Assembly: GCA_947496215.1 (NCBI GenBank)
Contig: CANMCF010000014.1
Coordinates: 61,224-125,223 of the forward strand
Direction: 5' to 3'
Length of the DNA stretch: 64,000 nt
Source of the DNA: an uncultured Bizionia sp.
GTDB lineage: Bacteria > Bacteroidota > Bacteroidia > Flavobacteriales > Flavobacteriaceae
The notes under the pieces were generated by a model. That model did not search any database and was not told where the DNA came from. It was given only the letters and a program-made list of their open reading frames with translations. Positions 8,371 to 17,670 of this stretch are shown here, piece by piece (position 1 is the first letter of the stretch; every line of letters starts with the position of its first letter). The position numbers and the translations under genes were made by a program.

Positions 8371-9543
8371 ATGAAAAACATATATTCAGTATTAATCCTA
8401 ACATTCCTTTTGTCTGCTTGTGGAGGAGACAAAAAACAATCAACAGAAAGTTTGGTGGAAAATGGTTCCTTGGAACAGATTCGTAAAAAGAAATCTGAAT
8501 TGGATGCCGAGCAACAATCAATCCTAGCCCAATTGAAGCAATTGGAAGCAAAGATCAAAATATTGGATCCTCAAGAAAAAATTCCTTTGATTACGACCTT
8601 TGCTGCCAAGGAAACTGTTTTTATGCATTATGTAGAGTTACAGGGTAACGTAAGTACAAAACAAAATCTGGTCATCTATCCTGAGTATTCCGGAATCTTG
8701 ACTCGTGTCTTTGTAAAGGAAGGGCAATACGTAAGCAAAGGACAACAATTGGCGAAAATAGATGATGGGGGATTGAGCCAACAAGTAGCGCAATTGCAAA
8801 TTCAAGCGGATTTGGCAAAAACCACGTTTGAAAGACAGGAACGTCTTTGGAATCAAAAAATCGGTAGCGAAATTCAATATCTTCAAGCCAAATCCACTTA
8901 CGAAGCACAACAAAAGGCAGTAGACCAATTGCAACAACAAGTAGGGAAAACCATTGTTCGTGCTCCTTTTTCAGGAACTATAGACAATGTTATCACCGAA
9001 CAAGGAAGTGTTGTCGCCCCTGGTCAATCTCAGCTATTCAGAATTGTAAATCTCAAGAACATGTACATTGAAACGGATGTGCCGGAGCGCTATGTCTCCA
9101 ATGTAACTCCAGGGAAGTCCGTAAAAGTCGAATTTCCAATTCTAGGGAAATCTCTAGATGCAAAAATTCGTCAAGCAGGAAATTTCATCAATCCAGCAAA
9201 TAGAACATTCAAAGTAGAAGTTGCTGTTCCCAACAAGGACAAAACGATTAAACCCAATCTGACTGCCAAGCTTAAAATAAACGATTATACAAATAGCAAA
9301 GCGCTTTTAATACCTCAAAGCATTATTTCTGAAAATGCAGAAGGGCAACAATACGTATACACCATTACCGACAAAAAGGATAGCCTGGCAAAAGCAAAAC
9401 GCATCATCATAGAAACTGGTAAAACACAAGGTGACGACATAGAAGTACTTTCTGGCTTAAAGAATGGAGACGAGATTATCCGTGAAGGAGCAAGAAGTGT
9501 AAAAGATGGACAAGAAGTAAAAATTCTTGTAGTTGAAAACTAG
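8371..9543 (+). CDS. RND efflux periplasmic adaptor (membrane-fusion) lipoprotein
   Basis: 390 residues. Signal peptide with lipobox LLSAC gives a lipid anchor at Cys16. A coiled-coil follows (IRKKKSELDAEQQSILAQLKQLEAKIKIL), then the split barrel-sandwich (lipoyl-like) halves around VYPEYSGILTRVFVKEGQYVSKGQ-type sequence and TIVRAPFSGTIDNVITEQG, and a beta-barrel and membrane-proximal domain ending DGQEVKILVVEN. An unusual point is that coiled-coil sequence is present before the first lipoyl half as well as between the halves. Lies between TolC and permease genes, 24 bp before the latter. Confidence 0.94.
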   Translation: MKNIYSVLILTFLLSACGGDKKQSTESLVENGSLEQIRKKKSELDAEQQSILAQLKQLEAKIKILDPQEKIPLITTFAAKETVFMHYVELQGNVSTKQNLVIYPEYSGILTRVFVKEGQYVSKGQQLAKIDDGGLSQQVAQLQIQADLAKTTFERQERLWNQKIGSEIQYLQAKSTYEAQQKAVDQLQQQVGKTIVRAPFSGTIDNVITEQGSVVAPGQSQLFRIVNLKNMYIETDVPERYVSNVTPGKSVKVEFPILGKSLDAKIRQAGNFINPANRTFKVEVAVPNKDKTIKPNLTAKLKINDYTNSKALLIPQSIISENAEGQQYVYTITDKKDSLAKAKRIIIETGKTQGDDIEVLSGLKNGDEIIREGARSVKDGQEVKILVVEN

Positions 9544-9567
9544 TTCAAACCACTAAAAACTTTAATA

Positions 9568-12500
9568 ATGTCAAAAAAAGAAAAGAACGTAGATAAGGAG
9601 TTTGGGTTGTCATCATGGGCCATAAACAACAAAACGACAATGTATGTTTTAATTACGCTCATACTTTTCCTTGGTGGCTCGGCGTATTTCAGCATGGCCA
9701 GAGAAAATTTCCCAGAAATAAAGGAAACCAAGATTTACATTAGTTCCGTATATCCCGGAAATACAGCTGAAGACATAGAGAAACTGATTACAGACCCAAT
9801 TGAGGATAAGCTGAAAACAGTTAGCAATGTCGTGGAAATAACCTCGACCTCTCAAGAGGACTATTCCATAGTCATCGTCGAATTTGATGAAAACATCTCT
9901 GTAGAAGCTGCAAAGCAAAAAGTAAAAGATGAAGTAGATTCGGAAACTTCCAGTGAGGATTGGCCTACCTTCAACAATGCAAAAGTAGAGCCTAACATCT
10001 TTGACTTGAGTATGTCCGAAGAAATACCAATCTTGAACATCAACATCTCTGGAGATTATCCAGTCGACAAGTTGAAGGAGTTTGGAGAATACCTAGAAGA
10101 CGAGATTGAAAGTCTTATGGAAATCAAGCAAGTTGACATTCGTGGTGCTCAAGAAAAAGAAGTAGAAGTTGCTGTAGACATCTACAAAATGATGGCGGCC
10201 CAAGTTAGCTTTAACGACATTATTGGAGCCATAAGCAACGAAAACACAACTATGTCCGCCGGTAACCTAATTTCAAGTGGACAACGTCGTACCATTAGGA
10301 TTTTAGGAGAAATCGAAACTCCTTCTGCACTAGAGGATTTCGTTGTGAAATCAGAAAAAGGAAACTCTATCTACCTTAAGGATATTGCAGAAATCACTTT
10401 CAAGGACGAAGACAAAACAACTTATGCAAGAGAATTTGGAGATCCGGTTGTCATGCTTGATGTGAAAAAGCGTTCTGGAGAAAATATGGTGGCAGCAGCA
10501 GATCAAATTCAAATTATCGTAGATAAAGCCATTGCCGAAGTTTTTCCTCAAGACCTAAAAGTCACCATAGCCAACGACCAATCTTCCAAGACTATTGGTC
10601 AAGTAGACGATTTGGTAAACAACATCATCTTTGGAATCATCTTGGTGGTAACCGTACTGATGTTCTTCTTAGGCTTTAAAAATGCCCTTTTTGTTGGTTT
10701 TGCCATTCCAATGTCCATGTTCATGTCTTTAATGATATTAAATTATCTAGGGTTTACAATGAATACCATGATCCTTTTCGGATTAATCATGGGACTGGGA
10801 ATGCTTGTAGACAACGGTATCGTAGTCGTTGAAAATGTGTATCGCCTAATGGATGAAGAAGGTATGAGTAGAATTGAAGCAGCCAAGAAAGGAATTGGAG
10901 AAATCGCCTTCCCCATCATCATTTCAACAGCAACTACGGTAGCTGCATTTATTCCTTTAGGCTTATGGCCCGGAGTCATGGGTCAATTTATGATTTACTT
11001 CCCAATTACTTTATCTGTTGTGCTAGGCTCTTCCTTGTTTGTAGCCATTTTCTTTAACTCAGTATTGGTTTCACAATTTATGACTACTGAAGACAAGGAC
11101 ATGCCTATGAATCAAATCATCAAAGTTTCTGCCATAATGATAGCAATAGGAGTTCTGATCTTTGCTTTTGGAGGAACCTATAGAGCTTTAGGTTCCTTAA
11201 TGGTTTTCACAGCCATAATGTTATGGGTATATAGACTATTTTTAAGGAAATGGGCCAACGGTTTTCAAAATAAAGTATTGCCACGTTGGGAGCGTTTTTA
11301 CGAAAAGGTGTTGAGAGCTGCCTTGGGTGGCAAAAAACCAATGCTAATCACCGTAGGTACATTTGTTTTGTTAATAATTGCATTTATGGGCTTCGGAGCC
11401 TCGGTAGGAAGTCAACGCACCAAAGTGGAGTTTTTCCCAGATAACACTCCCAACCAAATTATTGTGTACATAGAGTACCCAGAAGGTACAGACATTAAGA
11501 AAACGAATGCAATTACTGCAGACATAGAACAACGAGTTTATAAGATAATCAACGAGGAAGCCTATAAATCAGGTGATTTCAATTTCTTGACAGAAAGCGC
11601 AGTCTCCCAAGTTGGTGAAGGGGCAGGAAACCCGCAAACAGATGGTGGATCGGCTGCCGAAATGCCACATCGTGGAAAGATAACAGCAACAATGCGGGAG
11701 TATAAGTTCAGAGAAGGAGCAGATAGCCAAGTACTTCTTAAAAAGGTACAGGTTGCACTTAAGGACATCTATCCAGGTGTTGCCATTTCTGTAGAAAAAG
11801 ATGCCGTTGGACCTCCTGCAGGTTATCCCATCAATGTAGAGTTGGAAGGGGATGATTATTCTGAATTGATTGCGACCGCTGAAAAAATGCGTGATTTCGT
11901 CAACTCCAAGAACATTCAAGGAATAGATGAACTAAAAATAGACGTCAACAAGTCCAAACCTTCAATGCAAGTTCAAGTCGACAGAAAAAAAGCTGGAGAA
12001 CTAGGAGTAACATCAGGACAAGTTGGACAACAATTACGTAATGCCATTTTTGGAGCCAAAGCTGGCATCTACAAAGAAGATGGTGAAGATTATGACATCT
12101 ATGTTCGCTTCAATGAAGAAAACAGATATAACACCAGTGCCATATTCAATCAGAAAATAACTTTTAGAGATCCTGCAAATGGTCAAATAAAAGAGATCCC
12201 CGTTTCAGCGGTAGCAAAACAAAGCAACACCTCTGGGTTCAGTGCCATAAAGCATAAGGACGTCAAGCGAGTGGTAACATTGTACTCTGCACTGGCACCA
12301 GGATTCACAGACGCTGGAGCCATCGTTTCTCAAATTCAAAGTGAAATGCACAGTTTCACAGAAAAACCTGCAACGGTCAAAATAGATTATACAGGACAAA
12401 TAGAAGAACAAAACAAACAGATGTCCTTTTTAATGGGAGCATTCTTTACTGGACTTGGTCTTATTTTCTTCATCTTGATCTTCCAGTTCAACTCGGTTTC

Positions 12501-13104
12501 CAAACCAGGCATCATCATGCTGGCAATTTTCTTGAGTCTAATAGGTGTATTCGGTGGTATCGTAGCCACAGGTAGCTCTTTCGTGATCATGATGACGATG
12601 ATGGGGATTATTTCCCTTGCAGGAATTGTGGTTAACAATGGAGTAGTACTATTGGATTACACACAATTGCTGATAGACAGAAAAAAAATCACACGCAATT
12701 TGGAGGATGACGACTATTTGGAAAATGAAGATTTGCTAGATGCCATAATAAAAGGAGGTAGAGCACGTTTACGACCAGTGTTGTTAACGGCCATAACCAC
12801 AATTTTAGGGTTGATTCCTCTGGCCACGGGACTCAACATCAACTTCTTTACTCTATTTAGTGATTTCGACCCTAACATCTATATGGGAGGAGACAATGTT
12901 ATTTTCTGGGGCCCATTGGCTTGGACGGTAATCTATGGTTTATTGATAGCTACCTTCTTAACCTTGATAGTGGTTCCAATTTTATTCTATTTGATCACAA
13001 GGTTTAAAATGTGGTTGCGCCTTAGATCCACATCAAAAGTGACCATTGATGAAGGTGAAACTTTCACTGGTGAAAGCCCTGCATTGGCGATGGATGAAAA
13101 TTAA
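9568..13104 (+). CDS. RND efflux pump permease (AcrB/HAE1-like)
   Basis: 1178 residues, longer than AcrB (about 1050). N-terminal TM1 (TTMYVLITLILFLGGSAYF), a large periplasmic porter domain, the TM2-6 block (about residues 350-550), a second periplasmic domain and the TM8-12 block. The TM4 proton-relay segment reads GLGMLVDNGIVVVENVYR, so the Asp-Asp pair of AcrB is Asp-Asn here. The C-terminal half has GGRARLRPVLLTAITTILGLIPLA. About 40 residues near 515-560 form an extra hydrophobic pair in the central loop. Substrates cannot be inferred. Last gene of the operon, followed by a strong terminator. Confidence 0.94.
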   Translation: MSKKEKNVDKEFGLSSWAINNKTTMYVLITLILFLGGSAYFSMARENFPEIKETKIYISSVYPGNTAEDIEKLITDPIEDKLKTVSNVVEITSTSQEDYSIVIVEFDENISVEAAKQKVKDEVDSETSSEDWPTFNNAKVEPNIFDLSMSEEIPILNINISGDYPVDKLKEFGEYLEDEIESLMEIKQVDIRGAQEKEVEVAVDIYKMMAAQVSFNDIIGAISNENTTMSAGNLISSGQRRTIRILGEIETPSALEDFVVKSEKGNSIYLKDIAEITFKDEDKTTYAREFGDPVVMLDVKKRSGENMVAAADQIQIIVDKAIAEVFPQDLKVTIANDQSSKTIGQVDDLVNNIIFGIILVVTVLMFFLGFKNALFVGFAIPMSMFMSLMILNYLGFTMNTMILFGLIMGLGMLVDNGIVVVENVYRLMDEEGMSRIEAAKKGIGEIAFPIIISTATTVAAFIPLGLWPGVMGQFMIYFPITLSVVLGSSLFVAIFFNSVLVSQFMTTEDKDMPMNQIIKVSAIMIAIGVLIFAFGGTYRALGSLMVFTAIMLWVYRLFLRKWANGFQNKVLPRWERFYEKVLRAALGGKKPMLITVGTFVLLIIAFMGFGASVGSQRTKVEFFPDNTPNQIIVYIEYPEGTDIKKTNAITADIEQRVYKIINEEAYKSGDFNFLTESAVSQVGEGAGNPQTDGGSAAEMPHRGKITATMREYKFREGADSQVLLKKVQVALKDIYPGVAISVEKDAVGPPAGYPINVELEGDDYSELIATAEKMRDFVNSKNIQGIDELKIDVNKSKPSMQVQVDRKKAGELGVTSGQVGQQLRNAIFGAKAGIYKEDGEDYDIYVRFNEENRYNTSAIFNQKITFRDPANGQIKEIPVSAVAKQSNTSGFSAIKHKDVKRVVTLYSALAPGFTDAGAIVSQIQSEMHSFTEKPATVKIDYTGQIEEQNKQMSFLMGAFFTGLGLIFFILIFQFNSVSKPGIIMLAIFLSLIGVFGGIVATGSSFVIMMTMMGIISLAGIVVNNGVVLLDYTQLLIDRKKITRNLEDDDYLENEDLLDAIIKGGRARLRPVLLTAITTILGLIPLATGLNINFFTLFSDFDPNIYMGGDNVIFWGPLAWTVIYGLLIATFLTLIVVPILFYLITRFKMWLRLRSTSKVTIDEGETFTGESPALAMDEN

Positions 13105-13120
13105 AAAAGATGTGATATTA

Positions 13121-13155
13121 AAAAAGCCTGCGATTTGATTAATCGCAGGCTTTCC
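13121..13155. terminator. Bidirectional intrinsic terminator between RND operon and susD
   Basis: 13-bp perfect stem AAAGCCTGCGATT (13123-13135) / AATCGCAGGCTTT (13141-13153) with a 5-nt loop, A-rich on one side and T-rich on the other. It can end the rightward efflux operon and the leftward SusC/SusD transcript. Confidence 0.85.
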
Positions 13156-13180
13156 TGTTTAATATCCCTAGTGGGAAAAA

Positions 13181-14491
13181 TTATTGATTTTCAGTTGCTG
13201 GAATTGGGAATTGCACCCAAACATCATCATCCACACGATCAATAGGTAATTCGGACAATCTATCGAATCTTCTCATATCCACCCATCGATGTCCCTCTGC
13301 ATATAGAGAATATCTTCTTTCATATACAATTCGATCCTCATCCACAGAACCAGGAGCTACATCTCCCAAACCAGCTGCGTTTCTCACAACGTTGATTGCT
13401 GTTTCAGCATTACCAGGATTCGATGTCATATTGGCTTCCGCATACAAAAGAATAAGCTCCTCATTTCTCATCATAGGAATGGAAGACACATTCGTTTCGT
13501 AACGAAAGACATCGTAACTTCCAGTTAAATCGTCTAAAGTCAACGGAGCATCTCTTAAAAATGTTTTATTCGGTACTCTGCCATCATTGGTTTCTGCATC
13601 TGTTATAAAACTAGGCTGCACAATTCGAACTCCAGCTGTCGAAGCATTTTCAGGGAAAAACATCGGATTGAACAAATCCCCACCGTTAGATGAATACTCA
13701 TAGTACACACCTTTGTTTAAATCCCCAGCCAAGTCAAAGAAGGATTCACTCAAAGCCGACAATACTCCCGCACTGTCTCCTTCATACATGGCAACCCTTG
13801 CAGCCAAACCTCTATTAAATTCCCTGAATGTCGTTGGTGTACTAAAGTCAACGAAACCATCCGTCATATTAAATGGAAACGTGCTTCCACCTGCGCTCAA
13901 ATCCGTGGCTGCATCATCCAACAATGTACTTATCGCTCCCAATGACTCAGTATAACCCAAGAATGGGCCAAGGTTTTGAGGATCTGAGACATCAACTCGT
14001 ATGCCATTTTGATACATCAAATTCAGATTCAACAACAACTCATAGGCTTGAATAGTTTTGGCAAATCCTTTGATTGCACTCAACTCCTGTGTCGAATAAG
14101 CAGGTGTCGTATTCGGTATGGCTTGCAATATGACATTTGCACTTTTAACCGTTCCATAACGAGCTCCCCATGGTCCAGTCGTGTAAAATGTATTATTATC
14201 CAAAGTTGCAGCTCCTTTTCCCAACAAATCTGATGTGAATCTCGGATCTGAACTAGAAAAACGATAATATTCCCTACCAATTACACCTACGTCATCATAA
14301 TATGTTCCTAATCTGATCCTCATATCATTCAACACACCTCCAACAAGGTCTTGAATATCTCCTTGAGTACTACTTTCTATGATATTTTCTATGGTAGGCC
14401 CATTTAAATCCCCTACCTCGTCCAAAGTACATGATGAAAAGGCCAACAAGCCCAATGCACCAGTCATTAATATTTTATTTATTTTTTTCAT
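13181..14491 (-). CDS. RagB/SusD family nutrient-uptake lipoprotein
   Basis: 436 residues. Signal peptide with lipobox AFSSC (lipidated Cys21), so anchored at the outer membrane, probably on the surface. The sequence has the helical TPR-like character of SusD proteins (SAIKGFAKTIQAYELLLNL; MMRNEELILLYAEANMTSNPGNAETAINVVRNAAGL) and the typical C-terminus (VYERRYSLYAEGHRWVDMRRF). It is the substrate-capturing partner of the SusC receptor encoded 13 bp upstream. No glycosidase or sensor gene is adjacent, so the ligand is unknown. Confidence 0.92.
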   Translation of the reverse strand: MKKINKILMTGALGLLAFSSCTLDEVGDLNGPTIENIIESSTQGDIQDLVGGVLNDMRIRLGTYYDDVGVIGREYYRFSSSDPRFTSDLLGKGAATLDNNTFYTTGPWGARYGTVKSANVILQAIPNTTPAYSTQELSAIKGFAKTIQAYELLLNLNLMYQNGIRVDVSDPQNLGPFLGYTESLGAISTLLDDAATDLSAGGSTFPFNMTDGFVDFSTPTTFREFNRGLAARVAMYEGDSAGVLSALSESFFDLAGDLNKGVYYEYSSNGGDLFNPMFFPENASTAGVRIVQPSFITDAETNDGRVPNKTFLRDAPLTLDDLTGSYDVFRYETNVSSIPMMRNEELILLYAEANMTSNPGNAETAINVVRNAAGLGDVAPGSVDEDRIVYERRYSLYAEGHRWVDMRRFDRLSELPIDRVDDDVWVQFPIPATENQ

Positions 14492-14504
14492 AATTTATTT
14501 TTTT

Positions 14505-17462
14505 TTATAAACCTACGGATAAGTTGAACATTAATCTCTTAGATGAAGGGAAAGGTGTTACTTCTACCCCAGTAGAAATTCCTCCAGAACCAAAATTGGA
14601 TACCTCTGGATCATAACTGTTATAATCGAAAATGTTGATTAGGTTGGTTCCTGAAAACCCTACTCTGATACTTTCCAAATGACCTCCCAAGATACTTTTC
14701 AGGACTTTGTCAGTAAAATTGTAGTACAATCCAATCTCTCTCAATCTCAAATAAGACGCATCCTCTACGAATGGTGCTGCAGAAACCCCCAATTGACTCA
14801 ATCTATATGGTCCGTTTCCTACTGCTCCAGCTGGATCCAAATCGACAGTGTCGTAATCGTGACTGGTTCCATTCAAATCCGTTAGAAGCGACGTCAAGTT
14901 TATATTGTCTCCTCCTTTTTTCCAATGGAACAAAAAGGATAAATTGAAATTCTTATAACGCAGTGAATTTTGAAATGACATTTGAAAATCTGCTTCTGCA
15001 TCTCCATGAACTACAACACCATCCGGGCTAATCCCAACGATTTGGGTTGCGCTTTTCCCTTCTTCTATTCTAAAAGTCCCCAAAGTAGCACCGAAAGCTC
15101 CTGTATTGAAGGCCGGAACATTGAGTTTTGTTATTTCAGATTGATTTTTAAAATAGGAGACATTAGTGTTCCAACTGAAATCATCAGTCTCGTAAGGAGT
15201 TGCATTCAAAGCTATTTCCACCCCTTTGTTTTCAAGGTTCCCTACATTTACAACTTTACTTGTAAACCCAGAAGATGGTTCTATCGATGATCGTATAATC
15301 AAATCGTCAACCTTTTTCTTGTAGTAGGTAAACTCCAATCCAATCCTATTGTTCAATGCACCTACATCAAACCCCAACTCCAACTCTTTTTGTCTTTCCG
15401 GTCCTATATCCTCATTCCCCAATTGCCCAACCAAGGTAATTCCGCTCAATCCATCTATGGTCGTATTGGTATATATGGTCTTGTTGGCTCCAAAGAACGG
15501 GAAGTTACCTGCTTCTCCATAAGCCACTCTAAGTTTCAATTGATTTATTTTTTCAGATTCCCAAAATCCAAGGTTGTTCACGTTTACTGCCAATGATGCC
15601 TTTGGGTAGTAAAATAATTTGTTGACATCCACATTGTTAGTAGACTTATCTCCTCTTACTCCCAAAGTGGCAATGAATTTATCTTGATAATTCAATTCCT
15701 CTTGTACAAAGAATCCCAAATCATTTTGTTTCAACCTATTTTGTACCGTATTTCTGTTGGCAGCTAGATTTAAATTCGTTTGGCCAGAAACTAGACCAGT
15801 TGCAGTCACCAAAATTCCATCTCTATCAAAGTTTTCTTTGGTGACACCCAATTGAGTCCTAAAGTTAAGATCACTGTCTGTTGTATAGTTGTGTACCAAA
15901 AAGGCCGAATAATTCGTATTGAAAACTCTTGTAGTTCCTTGCGCCGAAACTCCTCCTACTCCACCATTGTCTGGGTTTTCGAATTGCAAGATCTTAGGAA
16001 AGATGGCTCTTGTCACAAAAGTATAGGTATCCAAACCAGCTTTAACAATTAACTTTAGATCTGATTTTTCTCCTCTGAACAAGTTCGCATTCAAACTTCC
16101 CCCAGTGATAAAACGGGAGTTTTTCTCATTGTTGGTAACGAGATCCCTTGTTTGCAATACATTGGAAGCTCCGGTAGGATTATCAGGATAAACACCATTT
16201 ACAGGAAACAGATCCAACCATGGCGTCGTTGACGTCAAAGAAACCCCAATTGTGGTTCCCGTATTGTCATTGTTGAAAAAACCTCTATCGGAAGAAGACC
16301 TAATGTAATTACTATTTATATCCAATTTTATGTTATCTGTGATGCGTTGCCCCAAATTCATCCGTATGGATGTTTTCTCATAACCTGTTCTTTTTACAAT
16401 ACCTTCTTCATCCAAATGGGATATTCCTGCATAAAAGGTGGTAGTTTCACCTCCTCCACTTGCACTCACACTCGTATTGTTGATAAACCCCTTCTCTCCG
16501 AAAAGTTCATCTTCATAATCTACCAAACGACCATTGTCCCTGGCATCTATGAAATCTGCCACAGCATCGACCCCAAAAGAGTCTTCCACTCGTTGCTCAT
16601 TGTAATCCCTCAAACCCAAAAGATTGATCGCTTGAGTATAACCAACCGATTGCGTCAAGTTGATTTTGGTATCTCCCCGTTTCCCTCTTTTCGTTGTGAT
16701 GATCACAACACCAGCAGAAGCTCTTGATCCATAGATGGCTGCAGCAGAAGCTCCTTTTAATATCTCGATGTTCTCGATATCATCAGGATTGATGTCAGCA
16801 ATCCTGTTTGTAGGATTGTCTTGATTTGATGCGCTTCCACCAGAAGCGGCACCAGAAACAGTATTCAATCCTGCAGCTATCGAGGAGTTGTCAATATAGA
16901 CACCATCCACAATGTACAATGGTTGTGAATTTCCTGCGATGGATGTGATTCCTCTCATTTTGACAGACAGTCCTCCTCCTGGCGCTCCGGAATTCGCACT
17001 GACTATGGCTCCTGTAAATTTACCATAAAGTGCGCCATCCAAAGTGGTAGGTGGTGTAGTTCCTGTTAGCTTCTCTGCAGAAATGCTTGAAACTGAATTG
17101 GCTGCATTACTTCTCTTTATAGATGTTGCCAAACCTGTAATTACTACTTCACTTAGAGCCGTTGTGGACTCTTGCAAGGTAACATTTACAGTTGCGGCTG
17201 ATTCAACCACCACTTCTTGCGATTCAAATCCCAATAGGGAAAATTGCAATGTTACCGGAAAATCTGAAACGTTAACTATGTAGTTCCCATCGAAATCCGA
17301 CGTAGTTCCTACAGAAGTTCCCTTGACAACAACATTTGCGCCCGGCAAGGGCTGGTTATTTGTCCCATCTGTCACACTCCCTGTAACCTGCTGAGAAACA
17401 GCTATTAGAGGAAAAAACAAGAATGAAAACAAAAACAATTTTAAAGACAATGCTTTACTCAT
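14505..17462 (-). CDS. SusC/RagA family TonB-linked outer-membrane receptor
   Basis: 985 residues. Signal peptide (FSFLFFPLIAVSQ), a carboxypeptidase-regulatory-like domain (VTGSVTDGTNNQPLPGANV ... TSDFDGNYIV, residues about 25-105), the plug (MRGITSIAGNSQPLYIVDGV, ILKGASAAAIYGSRASAGVV, about 115-270), then a 22-stranded-barrel-length region to residue 985. It imports a ligand bound by the SusD partner through TonB-driven gating. First gene of the susCD pair; the 208-bp region to its right is shared with divergent aspS. Confidence 0.95.
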   Translation of the reverse strand: MSKALSLKLFLFSFLFFPLIAVSQQVTGSVTDGTNNQPLPGANVVVKGTSVGTTSDFDGNYIVNVSDFPVTLQFSLLGFESQEVVVESAATVNVTLQESTTALSEVVITGLATSIKRSNAANSVSSISAEKLTGTTPPTTLDGALYGKFTGAIVSANSGAPGGGLSVKMRGITSIAGNSQPLYIVDGVYIDNSSIAAGLNTVSGAASGGSASNQDNPTNRIADINPDDIENIEILKGASAAAIYGSRASAGVVIITTKRGKRGDTKINLTQSVGYTQAINLLGLRDYNEQRVEDSFGVDAVADFIDARDNGRLVDYEDELFGEKGFINNTSVSASGGGETTTFYAGISHLDEEGIVKRTGYEKTSIRMNLGQRITDNIKLDINSNYIRSSSDRGFFNNDNTGTTIGVSLTSTTPWLDLFPVNGVYPDNPTGASNVLQTRDLVTNNEKNSRFITGGSLNANLFRGEKSDLKLIVKAGLDTYTFVTRAIFPKILQFENPDNGGVGGVSAQGTTRVFNTNYSAFLVHNYTTDSDLNFRTQLGVTKENFDRDGILVTATGLVSGQTNLNLAANRNTVQNRLKQNDLGFFVQEELNYQDKFIATLGVRGDKSTNNVDVNKLFYYPKASLAVNVNNLGFWESEKINQLKLRVAYGEAGNFPFFGANKTIYTNTTIDGLSGITLVGQLGNEDIGPERQKELELGFDVGALNNRIGLEFTYYKKKVDDLIIRSSIEPSSGFTSKVVNVGNLENKGVEIALNATPYETDDFSWNTNVSYFKNQSEITKLNVPAFNTGAFGATLGTFRIEEGKSATQIVGISPDGVVVHGDAEADFQMSFQNSLRYKNFNLSFLFHWKKGGDNINLTSLLTDLNGTSHDYDTVDLDPAGAVGNGPYRLSQLGVSAAPFVEDASYLRLREIGLYYNFTDKVLKSILGGHLESIRVGFSGTNLINIFDYNSYDPEVSNFGSGGISTGVEVTPFPSSKRLMFNLSVGL

Positions 17463-17606
17463 AATTTTGGTTTTTTTTGATTAATTATCTAAATATCCTA
17501 AAATTTTATTAAAATTTTACATTGATTATGAATTATTATCAAAAAAACAACCCATTAAGCAATAAACCCCAATTATAATACCACTCGATTAAGTCTCCTT
17601 ATTATA

Positions 17607-17645
17607 AATAAGATAATATGTTATTTTAAAACATATTATCTTATT
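17607..17645. promoter_or_regulatory. 16-bp perfect inverted repeat at the aspS promoter
   Basis: AATAAGATAATATGTT at 17607-17622 is exactly complementary to AACATATTATCTTATT at 17630-17645, with a 7-bp centre. The centre lies about 20 bp upstream of the aspS -7 box, where a -33 element would be. It could be an operator or a cruciform; being upstream of the expected start site it is unlikely to act as an RNA hairpin for aspS. Confidence 0.6.
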
Positions 17646-17652
17646 AAATTTG
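17645..17652 (+). promoter_or_regulatory. -7 element of the aspS promoter
   Basis: TAAATTTG, an exact TAnnTTTG match, 18 bp before the aspS ATG, giving a leader of only about 10-12 nt. Its first base is the last base of the inverted repeat. Confidence 0.65.
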
Positions 17653-17670
17653 CTCCTTTAAAATTCCATT

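Noticed and set aside
17463..17670. T-box riboswitch for aspS
   Set aside because: The inverted repeat lies upstream of the predicted transcription start, there is no T-box sequence, and the leader is too short.
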